This document shows, in pieces, positions 1 to 8,501 of a stretch of 64,000 bases of DNA. This DNA is from Roseateles amylovorans (GTDB lineage: Bacteria; Pseudomonadota; Gammaproteobacteria; Burkholderiales; Burkholderiaceae_C). The notes beneath the pieces were generated by a model, which searched no databases, had not been told where the DNA came from, and worked only from the letters and a program-made list of their open reading frames with translations. The translations under genes and the position numbers were made by a program. Position 1 is the first letter of the stretch. Every line of letters starts with the position of its first letter. The DNA lies in the NCBI RefSeq assembly GCF_025398155.2, contig NZ_CP104562.2:4650001-4714000 (forward strand), in the 5' to 3' direction.

Positions 1-1009
1 CCTGCGCGCCCAATCGCACCATGTTGTAGAACTGGCGCCACATGAAATCACCATGGGCCCGCTGCCGGGCACTCAGATCCCCCGGCAGCACGCACGGCTG
101 ATAGTCGATGCCGTGGGCATTGCAGTCCGCTTGATCGGCGAGATTGACATTGGCATAGAACCAGTCGGAACCCGCGGCATCGCCGATGCGGCCGACCATC
201 CACGGCGAGATCATGTTGAACGCGTGATAGACCTCGAGATAGCCGGCACGCGAGTCGTTCTTGCCTTCCCGCCAGTAGGTCGGCACCCCGCCCATCACGT
301 AGCAGCCCTGGCTCTTGAACCACTGGATCACGTCCAGACAGGCGGCGGCGGACCACGGATGGTTGTCGTCATTGAAGCCGAAACCCCAGAGTCCCACCAC
401 CGGCCGCCCGTTCTGTCGCGCATAGGCCGACGATGCAACCAGCGCCGACATCTTGTTCAACCAATCGGCCTTGATCTCCGACTGCATGCCCTGCCAGCCG
501 CTCACGTCATACATGACGTAGAACTTGCGGCCATACGACTCCGCCGCGCTGCGCACCTTCAACGCCATCGCGTCACGGGTGGCCCCTTCGCCGCCGTTCG
601 GATTGAAGCGCTGCAGCGCCGCGGTGTCGCAGCCGTTTTGCTGCATCCAGCGGAAATGGGTGTCGACGGTGGATTGGTCGTAGGACGAAAACAGCGTGGC
701 CGGGGCGCCGTTGCCCAGGTTGGCGAACGCGGTGGGGTAACCGGCGGCGTAGTCGCGCATGTCCGGCCACGAAATGATGGCGCGGTTCGATGGCGATGGC
801 GTGCGGCCCCAGTCCTGCGCCCAGTGCCACCATCCCTGGATGGGCGCGCCGTCCCCCTTGCAGGCAAACCAGCCCTGGTAGCCCACGGTGATCTTGCCCA
901 CCACGTCGCCGACGGCACTGGCCGCCTCTGCACCGCCCAAAGGCCAGGCAGTCGCCGCGACACCGGCGGCGGCGGCAGTACTGAGGAAGTGACGGCGAGA
1001 CAAGGTCAT
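1..1009 (-). CDS. Glycoside hydrolase family 71/99-like protein, Tat-exported, 3' end outside the window
   Basis: The frame is open from the ATG at 1009 to the window edge, so only the N-terminal 336 residues are seen. The protein begins with a twin-arginine signal (SRRHFLSTAAAAGVAATAW, residues 4-22), so it is probably exported folded through Tat. The mature part has YQGWFACKGDGAP near residue 40, then a HWAQDW stretch, FRWMQQNGCDTAALQRF, RKFYVMYDVSGW and GLWGFGFNDD. These blocks match the bacterial GH71/99-like group, whose members act on alpha-mannan or alpha-glucan type substrates; the substrate here is unknown. A GGAG lies about 8 bases before the ATG. The upstream gap carries a dyad and tandem repeats. 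Confidence 0.75.
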   Translation of the reverse strand, partial: MTLSRRHFLSTAAAAGVAATAWPLGGAEAASAVGDVVGKITVGYQGWFACKGDGAPIQGWWHWAQDWGRTPSPSNRAIISWPDMRDYAAGYPTAFANLGNGAPATLFSSYDQSTVDTHFRWMQQNGCDTAALQRFNPNGGEGATRDAMALKVRSAAESYGRKFYVMYDVSGWQGMQSEIKADWLNKMSALVASSAYARQNGRPVVGLWGFGFNDDNHPWSAAACLDVIQWFKSQGCYVMGGVPTYWREGKNDSRAGYLEVYHAFNMISPWMVGRIGDAAGSDWFYANVNLADQADCNAHGIDYQPCVLPGDLSARQRAHGDFMWRQFYNMVRLGAQ

Positions 1010-1143
1010 GCGAGGACTCCAGCAGGGCGGCATCGAGAACCCGACTCACCGCACCGATACGCACCAATAGGCGACGACACGCGTCGACACGCGTCGATGG
1101 ATCAGCCGGGCCGGCTCATTGCGTCTGGACTCTATGCGGCACG

Positions 1144-1162
1144 CGACACACCGGTTGTGTCG
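1144..1162. promoter_or_regulatory. Inverted repeat, candidate operator of the GH71/99-like gene
   Basis: Perfect 7-bp arms cgacaca and tgtgtcg are separated by five bases. The dyad lies about 135 bases upstream of the hydrolase ATG on the minus strand. It has the size of a LacI/GntR-type operator, but no regulator gene of those families is in the window, so function is only suggested. Confidence 0.3.
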
Positions 1163-1325
1163 AGGTGCGTCGCTTGTTGCGAGGGACGCCGCACGCGCAT
1201 CCCGCGAAAGCCACGACAGACACGGGCATCGACATCGCCTGTCGCGACCGCCGCGCGCTGACGTGGCCAGCGATCTGACACACTTTGCCGATCGGCTTCG
1301 GCGCATCTGCCCTCAGAGGCGATGT

Positions 1326-1435
<110 letters not shown>

Positions 1436-1556
1436 CGGGACCTCAAAGTCGATGGCGGACGGCAGGCCGCAGCGGCGGACCCATCCGCCACCGCGCCTCG
1501 CCTCGCCGCGCCTCGCCCTTGGCGACCTCGCATCGCCAAAGGCTGTCGAGCCGCTG

Positions 1557-2627
1557 TCAGGTGGCCCAATGCACCGCTTCCGCGTCGTCCGGCGCCACCG
1601 AAGCCAGGCACACCATGGCTGCGCCGCCGAAGGCGAGCAGATCCTCTGCAGCGGCCACCGGCCAGTCCTGTCCCAAGGCACGAGAGACGCGGGTGCGGAT
1701 CGCATGGCCGACATAGGTCGCGACGATCGAGCCCGCTGCGCCGGCCAAGGCGCCCTGCCAGGATCGCCCGCCCGCCACCGCCGCGCCCGAGACGGCGCCG
1801 CTGAGCACTCGCGCGCCCACGCCCACCGGCATCGTGCGGTCCGGCGTGCTGGGCAGCTTGTCGACTACCAGTTCACCGATCGCCATCGGCGTGGTCACCG
1901 CCACCGCCTGCGTGGTGCCCAGGAAGGCCAGGGGTGAGCCCTTCAGGTTGATCCACCCCAGCCGGGCCGCCCAGCTCACCGCCGTCAGCGGGGCGCTGGT
2001 GCGCGGGCCGGCGGTGGCCCCCAGCAAAAAGGCCAGGGTCAGGCTGCGCGGCGAATCCGGTGCAGCGACCGTCGTCTGCACCACAGGCCGCGACGGCGAC
2101 TGCTGCACGGCGGCGGCGCCGGCCTTGACCCGGGAGAAGAATCGACGGAAGAGCTGACGGGCGACCTCCGTGGTCGCGCCGAACACCATGTGCGACACAT
2201 ACGAGTAGGGATGGGACTGGACCGGCGCGCGCCAGACCGGATCGCCCAGGCGGAACGCGGGCACCAGCGTCTCGTCCACCACCGTCGCTGCGGCCACACC
2301 GAAGGCGGTGCCCTGGCCCAGCGTCACCCGCGGCTGGACTTCCGCCACCGCGCCGTACACGCCGCCCACCAGGCTGCCGACGGCGTAATGCACCGCCTCA
2401 CCCGCCGCGCCACGTCGGGACCGCCGGATCGACTGCCCGGTGGTGAGCCGGGCCACCCGGTTGGCGGCCTTCTCGGTCGAAGGTGCACCGGACACGCCCG
2501 AGGTGATCTGCCCGCGTGCCAGCAGGGCCTGGAAGGCGGTCATCACGCCGGCGCCGACCAGACCGGCGGCCAGGCCGGACGCCATGCCCAGCGGCACGTC
2601 GCCTTGATTGCTGTCGTTGAAGTTCAT
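1557..2627 (-). CDS. DUF1440-DUF4126 fusion membrane protein
   Basis: This 356-residue protein joins two membrane families normally met separately. The N-terminal half (about 1-165) has the DUF1440/YagU look: an early glycine-rich membrane helix (GMASGLAAGLVGAGVMTAFQ), then AVHYAVGSLVGGVYGAVAE and SHMVFGATTEVARQLFRRF. After a linker (about 170-200), the C-terminal half starts TLAFLLGATAGPRTSAPLTA and continues with WAARLGWINL, typical of DUF4126. No catalytic motif is visible and the function is unknown. Its ATG overlaps the TGA of the upstream epimerase gene as ATGA, so it is translationally coupled as the last gene of a three-gene operon. A longer reading that starts further upstream would overlap the epimerase gene and was not used. 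Confidence 0.75.
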   Translation of the reverse strand: MNFNDSNQGDVPLGMASGLAAGLVGAGVMTAFQALLARGQITSGVSGAPSTEKAANRVARLTTGQSIRRSRRGAAGEAVHYAVGSLVGGVYGAVAEVQPRVTLGQGTAFGVAAATVVDETLVPAFRLGDPVWRAPVQSHPYSYVSHMVFGATTEVARQLFRRFFSRVKAGAAAVQQSPSRPVVQTTVAAPDSPRSLTLAFLLGATAGPRTSAPLTAVSWAARLGWINLKGSPLAFLGTTQAVAVTTPMAIGELVVDKLPSTPDRTMPVGVGARVLSGAVSGAAVAGGRSWQGALAGAAGSIVATYVGHAIRTRVSRALGQDWPVAAAEDLLAFGGAAMVCLASVAPDDAEAVHWAT

Positions 2628-4183
2628 GCAGGTTCTCGCTGTACCCGGTCGCCGCCGATCGAACCTCGGTCCACGGCCACCGGTGTTGGGATTGCCGAAC
2701 CAGCGTTCGGTGCCTGTGCGGTGGCAAGACCCATGCCTCCTTCCCTCGGCACACTCGCCAATGCGCGCAGGGACCCAGCCAACGACGGATACCGATAGCC
2801 ATAACCGCCGGCCAGGGCGCGTGCCGGCCAGACGCGCTGACCGTCCAGCAGCAAGGTGGACATCTCCCCCGCGAGCCACCGCAGCGGCGCCGCCGGCAGG
2901 CGCAGCCAGGCCCGACGCCCCACCGAGGCAGCCAGCGCCTCGGAGAACTCGGCCTGGGTGCAGAGCGCCGGCGCCACCGCATTCACCGCGCCACGCACCT
3001 CGTCGCGGCGCAGCGCCCAATCGATCAGACCCACCGCATCGTCCAGATGGATCCAGGGCGCCGGCTGCCGACCGTCCCCCAACCGCGCGCCCAGCCCCAG
3101 ACGAGCCGCCAGCGCCTGCATCGGCCAGGCCCCGTCGTCGCGGCCGAGGACGACGCCGAAGCGCATCCGCACCACGCGCAGCCCCAACACTTCCAGCCGC
3201 ATCGCTTCATGCTCGGTGGCCACGCACAGGTCCGATTGGAAAACGCCCGGCATCGGCCCCGTCTGCTCGTCGCAAACCTGTTGGGCATCAGGCACCCCGT
3301 AGACACCCACCGCCGAGGCGGACACCAGCACCGCCGGCCGCTCCACCAACCGGCACACCAGGCGATGCAGTTCCTGCAGCACACGGGTGCGGCTCTCCAG
3401 CAGTTCCCGACGACGCGCCTGGGTCCAGGGTCGTCCCAGCACACGGGCGCCAGCCAGATGGACGATGGCGCTGATGCGGGTCTCCGGCGCGATCTCGTCC
3501 AACGACCCGAGGACCGCGATCGACGCATCAAACTGCAGCCGCGCCTGGCGCACATCTCGCGTCAGCACGATCAGACGCCGGCCCTGCATCCGCAGCAGGT
3601 GCACCAGCGCCCGACCCACAAACCCGGTGCCGCCCGTCACCAGCACGGCCGGCGCATGCAGCGCCACCGGTGGCAGCGCGACCTCGGGCTCACGGCCCAG
3701 TCGACGCACCGCCAGCACATTGCGCAGGCTCCACAGCCAGACGCCCACCGCGAACGCGGTGAACAGCCAGGACACCCAGCCCCGCCCGGCCGGCACCAAA
3801 GCCGTCGGTTGCTGCCAGCCTTCCAGCAGGCGCGGGCCCAACAGGCCGATGAACAGGCCGTAGCTGACCGTCAGCACCGTGTGCAGCCAACGCTCGAAGG
3901 GCGGCAACTGCCGGGTGCGATCCTCTTCCAGGAAGTCGGCCAGGGTGATGACGATCTCCACCATCAACACCGCCGCCACCGCCACCGCCCAGGCGCCCTG
4001 CCAGGCCCACCAGGCCAGGCCCAGGAACAGCGCGCCATACAGGGCCTCGCGCGCCGCATGCAGTGCCAGCTCGCGACGGGCGCCGCGCTGTTGCGGCAGC
4101 CGGGCGGCCCACTCGTGGTGCCACAGGTTGTCGAAGGCGCCCAGCAGAGCTTGGAAAATCAGCACGGCATCGATGATTTGCAT
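2624..4183 (-). CDS. DoxX-like membrane domain fused to TIGR01777-family NAD(P)-dependent epimerase
   Basis: 519 residues. Residues 1-165 contain about four hydrophobic helices (DoxX-like), ending in WSLRNVLAVRR. A Rossmann domain follows from about residue 178: VLVTGGTGFVGRAL is the cofactor loop, then SAIVHLAGARVLG, SASAVGVYG and WIHLDDAVGLIDWAL, as in TIGR01777 nucleoside-sugar epimerase-like proteins. A DUF1731-type end (RLPAAPLRWLAGEMS) closes the conserved part, and about 35 unconserved residues trail after it. Substrate unknown. The start at 4183 was chosen because AGGAG lies 7 bases before it and the upstream gene stops one base earlier; a longer N-terminus would overlap that gene. 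The stop overlaps the next start by four bases. Confidence 0.85.
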   Translation of the reverse strand: MQIIDAVLIFQALLGAFDNLWHHEWAARLPQQRGARRELALHAAREALYGALFLGLAWWAWQGAWAVAVAAVLMVEIVITLADFLEEDRTRQLPPFERWLHTVLTVSYGLFIGLLGPRLLEGWQQPTALVPAGRGWVSWLFTAFAVGVWLWSLRNVLAVRRLGREPEVALPPVALHAPAVLVTGGTGFVGRALVHLLRMQGRRLIVLTRDVRQARLQFDASIAVLGSLDEIAPETRISAIVHLAGARVLGRPWTQARRRELLESRTRVLQELHRLVCRLVERPAVLVSASAVGVYGVPDAQQVCDEQTGPMPGVFQSDLCVATEHEAMRLEVLGLRVVRMRFGVVLGRDDGAWPMQALAARLGLGARLGDGRQPAPWIHLDDAVGLIDWALRRDEVRGAVNAVAPALCTQAEFSEALAASVGRRAWLRLPAAPLRWLAGEMSTLLLDGQRVWPARALAGGYGYRYPSLAGSLRALASVPREGGMGLATAQAPNAGSAIPTPVAVDRGSIGGDRVQREPA

Positions 4184-4184
4184 G

Positions 4185-4928
4185 TCAGCACTCCTGGACC
4201 GGATCGACGAAATCGCCGGTCTGTTCAAAGGTCAGGCCCCAGCGGGGATGGGTCATGGTCAAGGTGAAGCGAAAACGCCCGTCGCCCAGATCGCGGTGTT
4301 CGACGCGGCAGCAGCCCGGACTCAGCCAGTCCGGCAAGCGCAGACGCACCGGGCCCAGGCACCACAGGTAATGGCGGCTCTGGAACACCAGCGCGCCCTG
4401 GTCTTCGAACACATCCAGCGCCATCGCCAAGCCGCCGCGGGTGCGCTCCAGCACGCCGTGCTCGGGATGGGCCCGCTTGACCGACTGGACCGTTCGACGC
4501 CCCATGTGGCGTGACCACACCACGCCGCCCTGCCCGTCCGCCGAGACCGTCACCTCCGCCGCCACGTCCTTCGCACAATGCGGCAGCAGCGGCCCACGCA
4601 GCGGCCAGGCCAGCCACGCCAGCAGACGCCCCAGGCGCGAGCAACGCAGGTCCATGCGGCCCCGGTAGCAGACCGCGGCGGCGTGGGCATCGAAGCGGCG
4701 GCGTACCGCGGCAGGCAGCCTCGCCCAGGCGTCGGGTCCCATCAACTGGTCGAGATGCAGAACGGCGGCATCCGGCGCATGGACCGCATGACCCGCCTCA
4801 GGAGATCGGGCCTCCAGCGCAGGGTGGGCATCGATCGCAGGTTGCGCATCGATCGTTTCAGGAAGGACGGGCCGCACCTTCGCAGCAGCGCGGCGGGTGA
4901 ATGGCAGGCGATGGATCAGGGTGTTCAT
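4185..4928 (-). CDS. DUF4166 domain-containing protein
   Basis: 247 residues. The conserved part begins around LDQLMGPDAWARLPAAVRRRF and continues through PHCAKDVAAEVTVSADGQGG, VVWSRHMGR and the C-terminal FTLTMTHPRWGLTFEQTGDF, a recognisable DUF4166 layout. The first 55 residues are variable. DUF4166 is often met next to or fused with DoxX-like and SDR epimerase modules, which is what follows here one base after the stop. It is the first gene of the operon. AGAGAGG sits just before the ATG. Molecular function is unknown. Confidence 0.8.
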   Translation of the reverse strand: MNTLIHRLPFTRRAAAKVRPVLPETIDAQPAIDAHPALEARSPEAGHAVHAPDAAVLHLDQLMGPDAWARLPAAVRRRFDAHAAAVCYRGRMDLRCSRLGRLLAWLAWPLRGPLLPHCAKDVAAEVTVSADGQGGVVWSRHMGRRTVQSVKRAHPEHGVLERTRGGLAMALDVFEDQGALVFQSRHYLWCLGPVRLRLPDWLSPGCCRVEHRDLGDGRFRFTLTMTHPRWGLTFEQTGDFVDPVQEC

Positions 4929-5014
4929 GCCTCTCTCATTGCGAGAAGCGGGCCAGGGGCGGCGGCGCCCGAACCCTGCGCCAAGTCCTTGATTTGATTG
5001 GCGGCGCGCCGGCG

Positions 5015-5069
5015 GACTGTGTCCGTCGTATACAGTCGCGCTCCTGCTGACTGTCAACGACGTATACAG
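5015..5069 (+). promoter_or_regulatory. Two 21-bp direct repeats, candidate operators between divergent operons
   Basis: Copies at 5015-5035 and 5049-5069 share GACTGT, then 3 variable bases, CG, one variable base, and CGTATACAG. Each has CTGT and ACAG half-sites 11 bases apart and contains the palindrome GTATAC. The copies are 34 bp apart, close to three helical turns, and the second abuts the ATG used for the kinase. Placement between the DUF4166 operon and the kinase/regulator operon suggests control of one or both. The binding protein is unknown. Confidence 0.5.
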
Positions 5070-7010
5070 ATGCTGCTTCGGGTCGCGATGGGACTGTCGC
5101 TGGTGGAAACGCTGCTGCTGGCGGGCGTGCTGCTGGCCTGGGCGGACCGGGTGGCCGGCGGTCGCCTGCTGGCGGCCTTTCTGGCGGCGATCGCGATCTG
5201 GATCACCGGCAATGAGCTGCCGAACTGGTTCGGGCCCGGCGTCGAAACCCTCGCGCTGCATTTGCTCGCGACCGCGCCGCTGACCTCCGCGGTGTTCTTC
5301 CACTTCTGCGTGGTGTTCTGCCGGGCGCCGGTGTCGACGGGCTGGGTGCGGGCGGGCTATGCGCTCGGGGGTCTGGCGGCCCTGGCATCGCAGGTGCTGC
5401 TGCCCGCGCGGTTCAGCGACCATCCCGACATCGGTCGCCTGGCCTATGCCGAGACCGCCGCCGTCATCACCAGCGTCTCCTGGGTGGTGCTGGGCATCGC
5501 CGGCGTGGCGGTGCTGGTGCGGACGCTGCTCGGCGCCCGTGGCGACGGCCAGGGCCCACCGCGCGCGCAGGTGGCCGCGGTCACCGCGTCCTGCCTGTGG
5601 GGCCTGGTCTGCCTGGCCGGTTATGCGATCGCGCTGATGGATTGGCCGATCTATCCGTTCCCGCTGCTGGCGCTGCCGCTGTATCCGCTGATGCTGGTCT
5701 ACGGCATCCTGCGCTACGGCGTGTTCGTGGCGAATGCCTGGGCCGGCAAGGCGCTGGTCTGGACGCTGCTGCTGGCCGCAGGCGCGGCGATCGTCGGGCT
5801 GATGCCGCTGCTGCTGCCCTTCGAATCCCGCTGGCTCAGCGGCCTGGCCGTGGCGGCCGGCTGCCTGGCGCTCAACGGCCCGGTGCGTCGGTTTGTCCAG
5901 CGACTGATCTATCCCGGCGGCGCCGTCAGCGCGCAGGACCTCGGACGCTGGCGCGACGCACTGCAGACCCCGGATCGCCTCGACACCCTGGCCGCTGCCG
6001 CCTCACGGCTCCTCAGCCAGCGGCTGGGGACGGCGGTGGCGGTGGTCATCGACGATCCCGCCGCGATGTCCGCGCCGGCTCAGCCACCCCAACCGTCCCA
6101 GCGTTCCCAGCCTTCCTCATCCTCGGAGCGCTTGCGTCTGGAGCCGTCAGAGCCCTCCGAAGCGCCGGACGCCGGCCGGACATCCCTGGCGCCGACGCCC
6201 CCCTCCGTCGACAGAATTCAACATCCGCCCTTGCTCGCCCTGCGGCACGACGGCACCGCCTGGTCGCCGCAGTGGTCCGGCTGGGACGCCGCCCCGCCCG
6301 GCCAGCGCCATGTGGCGGAACTCTTCGCCAGCGTGCTGGCCGATGCGGCCCAGCGGGTGGCCCAGGCGCAATTGGTCGCCGCGCGCGAGCGGGAACGCCA
6401 GATCCAGGCCCGACTGGCGGAACTGGGCGCGCTGGCGGCCACCGTGGCCCACGACATCCGCAACCCGCTCAACATCATCGGCATGGCCGTGGCGCTGGCG
6501 CCCGCCGACACGCGGCAGGAGGTCGCCACCCAGGTGGCCCGGATCGCCCACCTCACCAGCGACCTGCTCGATTACGCCAAGCCCTGGAAGCTGCAGGCCG
6601 AACGCAGCGACCTGCGCGCGTTGGTCGACCGACTGGTGCAACGGGAACCGGACGTGCGCCTGAGCGAGGCCTGGCCGCAGTCGCTGTGGACCGAGCGGCT
6701 CGATGCCCGACGCATCGAACAGGCGCTGGTCAACCTGATCGAGAACGCCCGCGGCGCCTCGCCGGACGGCTGTGTCCTGGACATCGACATCACCCCCACG
6801 CTGCTGCGCCTGCATGTGTGCGACATGGGCGCGGGCGTGCCGGCGGACTTCCGCGATCGTCTCTTCGAGCCCTTCGCCTCCCGCAGCCCGGGCGGCACCG
6901 GGTTGGGCCTGGCGATCGTGTCCCGCATTGCGCAGGCGCACGAGGGCCGGGCGCTGCTCAGCGAGCGTCCGCCCTGGTCCACCTGCTTCACCCTGGAGCT
7001 TCCCCGATGA
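5070..7010 (+). CDS. Membrane sensor histidine kinase
   Basis: 646 residues. The first 290 carry seven to eight hydrophobic segments (from LLRVAMGLSLVETLLLAGVL to LSGLAVAAGCLALNG), a multi-helix input domain. A variable Ser/Pro-rich linker (about 355-405) precedes the transmitter. The phosphoacceptor block is AATVAHDIRNPLNIIG near residue 470; the ATPase domain shows QALVNLIENAR (N box), DMGAGVP (G1) and GGTGLGLAIV (G2). It overlaps the next gene, a sigma-54 response regulator, by ATGA, so they form a two-component pair. The start is uncertain: no clear ribosome site precedes 5070, and the frame is open back to a TTG at 4998, but that reading would include the direct repeats. The arrangement resembles PrsK-type kinases, but no exosortase genes are seen. 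Confidence 0.8.
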   Translation: MLLRVAMGLSLVETLLLAGVLLAWADRVAGGRLLAAFLAAIAIWITGNELPNWFGPGVETLALHLLATAPLTSAVFFHFCVVFCRAPVSTGWVRAGYALGGLAALASQVLLPARFSDHPDIGRLAYAETAAVITSVSWVVLGIAGVAVLVRTLLGARGDGQGPPRAQVAAVTASCLWGLVCLAGYAIALMDWPIYPFPLLALPLYPLMLVYGILRYGVFVANAWAGKALVWTLLLAAGAAIVGLMPLLLPFESRWLSGLAVAAGCLALNGPVRRFVQRLIYPGGAVSAQDLGRWRDALQTPDRLDTLAAAASRLLSQRLGTAVAVVIDDPAAMSAPAQPPQPSQRSQPSSSSERLRLEPSEPSEAPDAGRTSLAPTPPSVDRIQHPPLLALRHDGTAWSPQWSGWDAAPPGQRHVAELFASVLADAAQRVAQAQLVAARERERQIQARLAELGALAATVAHDIRNPLNIIGMAVALAPADTRQEVATQVARIAHLTSDLLDYAKPWKLQAERSDLRALVDRLVQREPDVRLSEAWPQSLWTERLDARRIEQALVNLIENARGASPDGCVLDIDITPTLLRLHVCDMGAGVPADFRDRLFEPFASRSPGGTGLGLAIVSRIAQAHEGRALLSERPPWSTCFTLELPR

Positions 7011-8380
7011 GCCCGCTTCCCACGACCGACACCCCTGGCCGCGTGCTGCTGGTCGACGACGAACCCGCCTTCCAGCGGCTGGGCGGTGCCTTCCTGCGCA
7101 ACCTCGGCCACGAGGTGCTCACCGCGGGCGACGGCGATCAGGCCTTGGCGATGTTTGCCCGCGAGCGGCCGGACCTGGTGCTGCTGGACCTGGCCATGCC
7201 GCCGAGCATGGACCCCGAGCAGGGGCTGGCGCTGATCCCGGGCTTCAGTGGCGCGCCGGTGGTGGTGCTGACCGGGCATGCCCAGCATGACCTGGCCCTG
7301 CGCGCGGCAGAGCTGGGTGCCTGGGACTTCCTGCCCAAGCCGATCGACCCGGAGCTGCTGCGCTTTGTCGTGATGCGGGCCCTGCGCAAGCATCGGCTGG
7401 ATCTGGAGCTGATCCGGCTGCGCCAGGACCACGGCGAGGAATCGATGGGCCTGGTGGGTCAGGCCCCCGCGATGGCATCGCTGCGCGGCATGGTGCGGCG
7501 CGTGGCACCGACGCGGGTGAACGTGCTGGTGCTCGGGCCCACCGGCACCGGCAAGGAACTGGTGGCGCGCGCCCTGCATGAGCACAGCGCGCATGCGGCG
7601 GCGCCGTTCGTGCCGGTGCACTGCGGTGCGCTGTCGGCCGAGCTGCTGGAGAGCGAGTTGTTCGGTCATGTGAAGGGCAGCTTCACCGGCGCCTACCGCG
7701 ACCAGCCGGGGTTGGTGGAGGTCGCGCGCGGCGGCACGCTGTTCCTCGATGAAGTGGGCGAGATGCCGCCGGCGATGCAGGTGAAACTGCTGCGCTTCCT
7801 GCAGGAGGGCAGCTACATGCCGGTGGGAGGACGCATCACCCGCAGCAGCGAGGTCCGCGTGGTGGCCGCCACCCACCGCGACCTGGAAGCCATGGTGCGC
7901 GCCGGCGAGTTCCGCGAAGACCTCTACTACCGGCTCAAAGGCGTGGTGCTGCGCACCCCGGCCTTGTCGGAACGGCGCCAGGATGTCCCGGTGCTGAGCG
8001 CCCGGTTCGCTCAGCAGCGTGGCGTGGGCATTTCGGCCAGTGCACTGGCCTGGTTGAGCGCCCGCGACTGGCCCGGCAATGTGCGGGAGCTCAAGGCCGT
8101 GGTGGATGCGGCCGCCGCCTTGCTGCTGCCGGGGCAACAGGAGCTTGATGCGGACGCGTTGTGCCTGGCGGCCGGCGAGACGCCGTCATCTGTACCGGCG
8201 GCAAGTGCGGCGAGCGACGATGCCGGCGGTCTCCTGGACCAAGCGCTGACCGAGCTCGAACGCCGGCTCATCAGCGAAGCGATGCAAGCCAGTGGCGGCA
8301 ATCAGTCGGAGGCGGCGCGTCGACTCGGCATCTCGCGGGTGGGCCTCATCAAGAAGCTGAACCGCCTGGGCTTGAAATGA
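7007..8380 (+). CDS. Sigma-54-dependent response regulator (REC-AAA+-Fis)
   Basis: 457 residues in the NtrC order. A receiver domain (about 10-130) shows LLVDDEP, the phosphoacceptor Asp in LLDLAMP and the Lys of LPKPID. The AAA+ domain follows: GPTGTGKE is Walker A, GSFTGA is the sigma-54 contact loop (Ser replaces the usual Ala of GAFTGA), GGTLFLDEVGEMP is Walker B, and the R-finger region is REDLYYRL. The Fis-type helix-turn-helix is at the end (GGNQSEAARRLGISRVGL). It should activate sigma-54 promoters when phosphorylated by the upstream kinase, whose stop codon its ATG overlaps. The receiver end (ELGAWDFLPKPIDPELLRF) recalls PrsR regulators. Confidence 0.88.
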   Translation: MSPLPTTDTPGRVLLVDDEPAFQRLGGAFLRNLGHEVLTAGDGDQALAMFARERPDLVLLDLAMPPSMDPEQGLALIPGFSGAPVVVLTGHAQHDLALRAAELGAWDFLPKPIDPELLRFVVMRALRKHRLDLELIRLRQDHGEESMGLVGQAPAMASLRGMVRRVAPTRVNVLVLGPTGTGKELVARALHEHSAHAAAPFVPVHCGALSAELLESELFGHVKGSFTGAYRDQPGLVEVARGGTLFLDEVGEMPPAMQVKLLRFLQEGSYMPVGGRITRSSEVRVVAATHRDLEAMVRAGEFREDLYYRLKGVVLRTPALSERRQDVPVLSARFAQQRGVGISASALAWLSARDWPGNVRELKAVVDAAAALLLPGQQELDADALCLAAGETPSSVPAASAASDDAGGLLDQALTELERRLISEAMQASGGNQSEAARRLGISRVGLIKKLNRLGLK

Positions 8381-8405
8381 GCGAACCGGCCCGCGCCTGA
8401 TGCCC

Positions 8406-8501
8406 TCAGTCCCGCGTCAGCAGCCGTTGCACGACCTGGGTCACCAGCAGCGCCAGGCCGGTGGCCAACAGTGCCATCACCAGCAGGCCGACCCAGCTCA
8501 T
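8406..8501 (-). CDS. 31-residue single-helix membrane peptide coupled to a universal stress gene
   Basis: The frame reads MSWVGLLVMALL then ATGLALLVTQVV, followed by QRLLTRD and a stop. It is one hydrophobic helix with a short basic tail, as in many bacterial small membrane proteins. Its ATG overlaps the TGA of the universal stress gene (ATGA), which argues for real, coupled translation, and its stop lies 25 bases from the convergent regulator gene. It is easily missed because of its size. Function unknown; it might bind or modulate a membrane protein under stress. Confidence 0.6.
   Translation of the reverse strand: MSWVGLLVMALLATGLALLVTQVVQRLLTRD

Noticed and set aside
5015..5069. LexA boxes in front of the kinase
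   Set aside because: The CTGT and ACAG half-sites are 11 bases apart, not 8, and the downstream genes are not of the SOS type.
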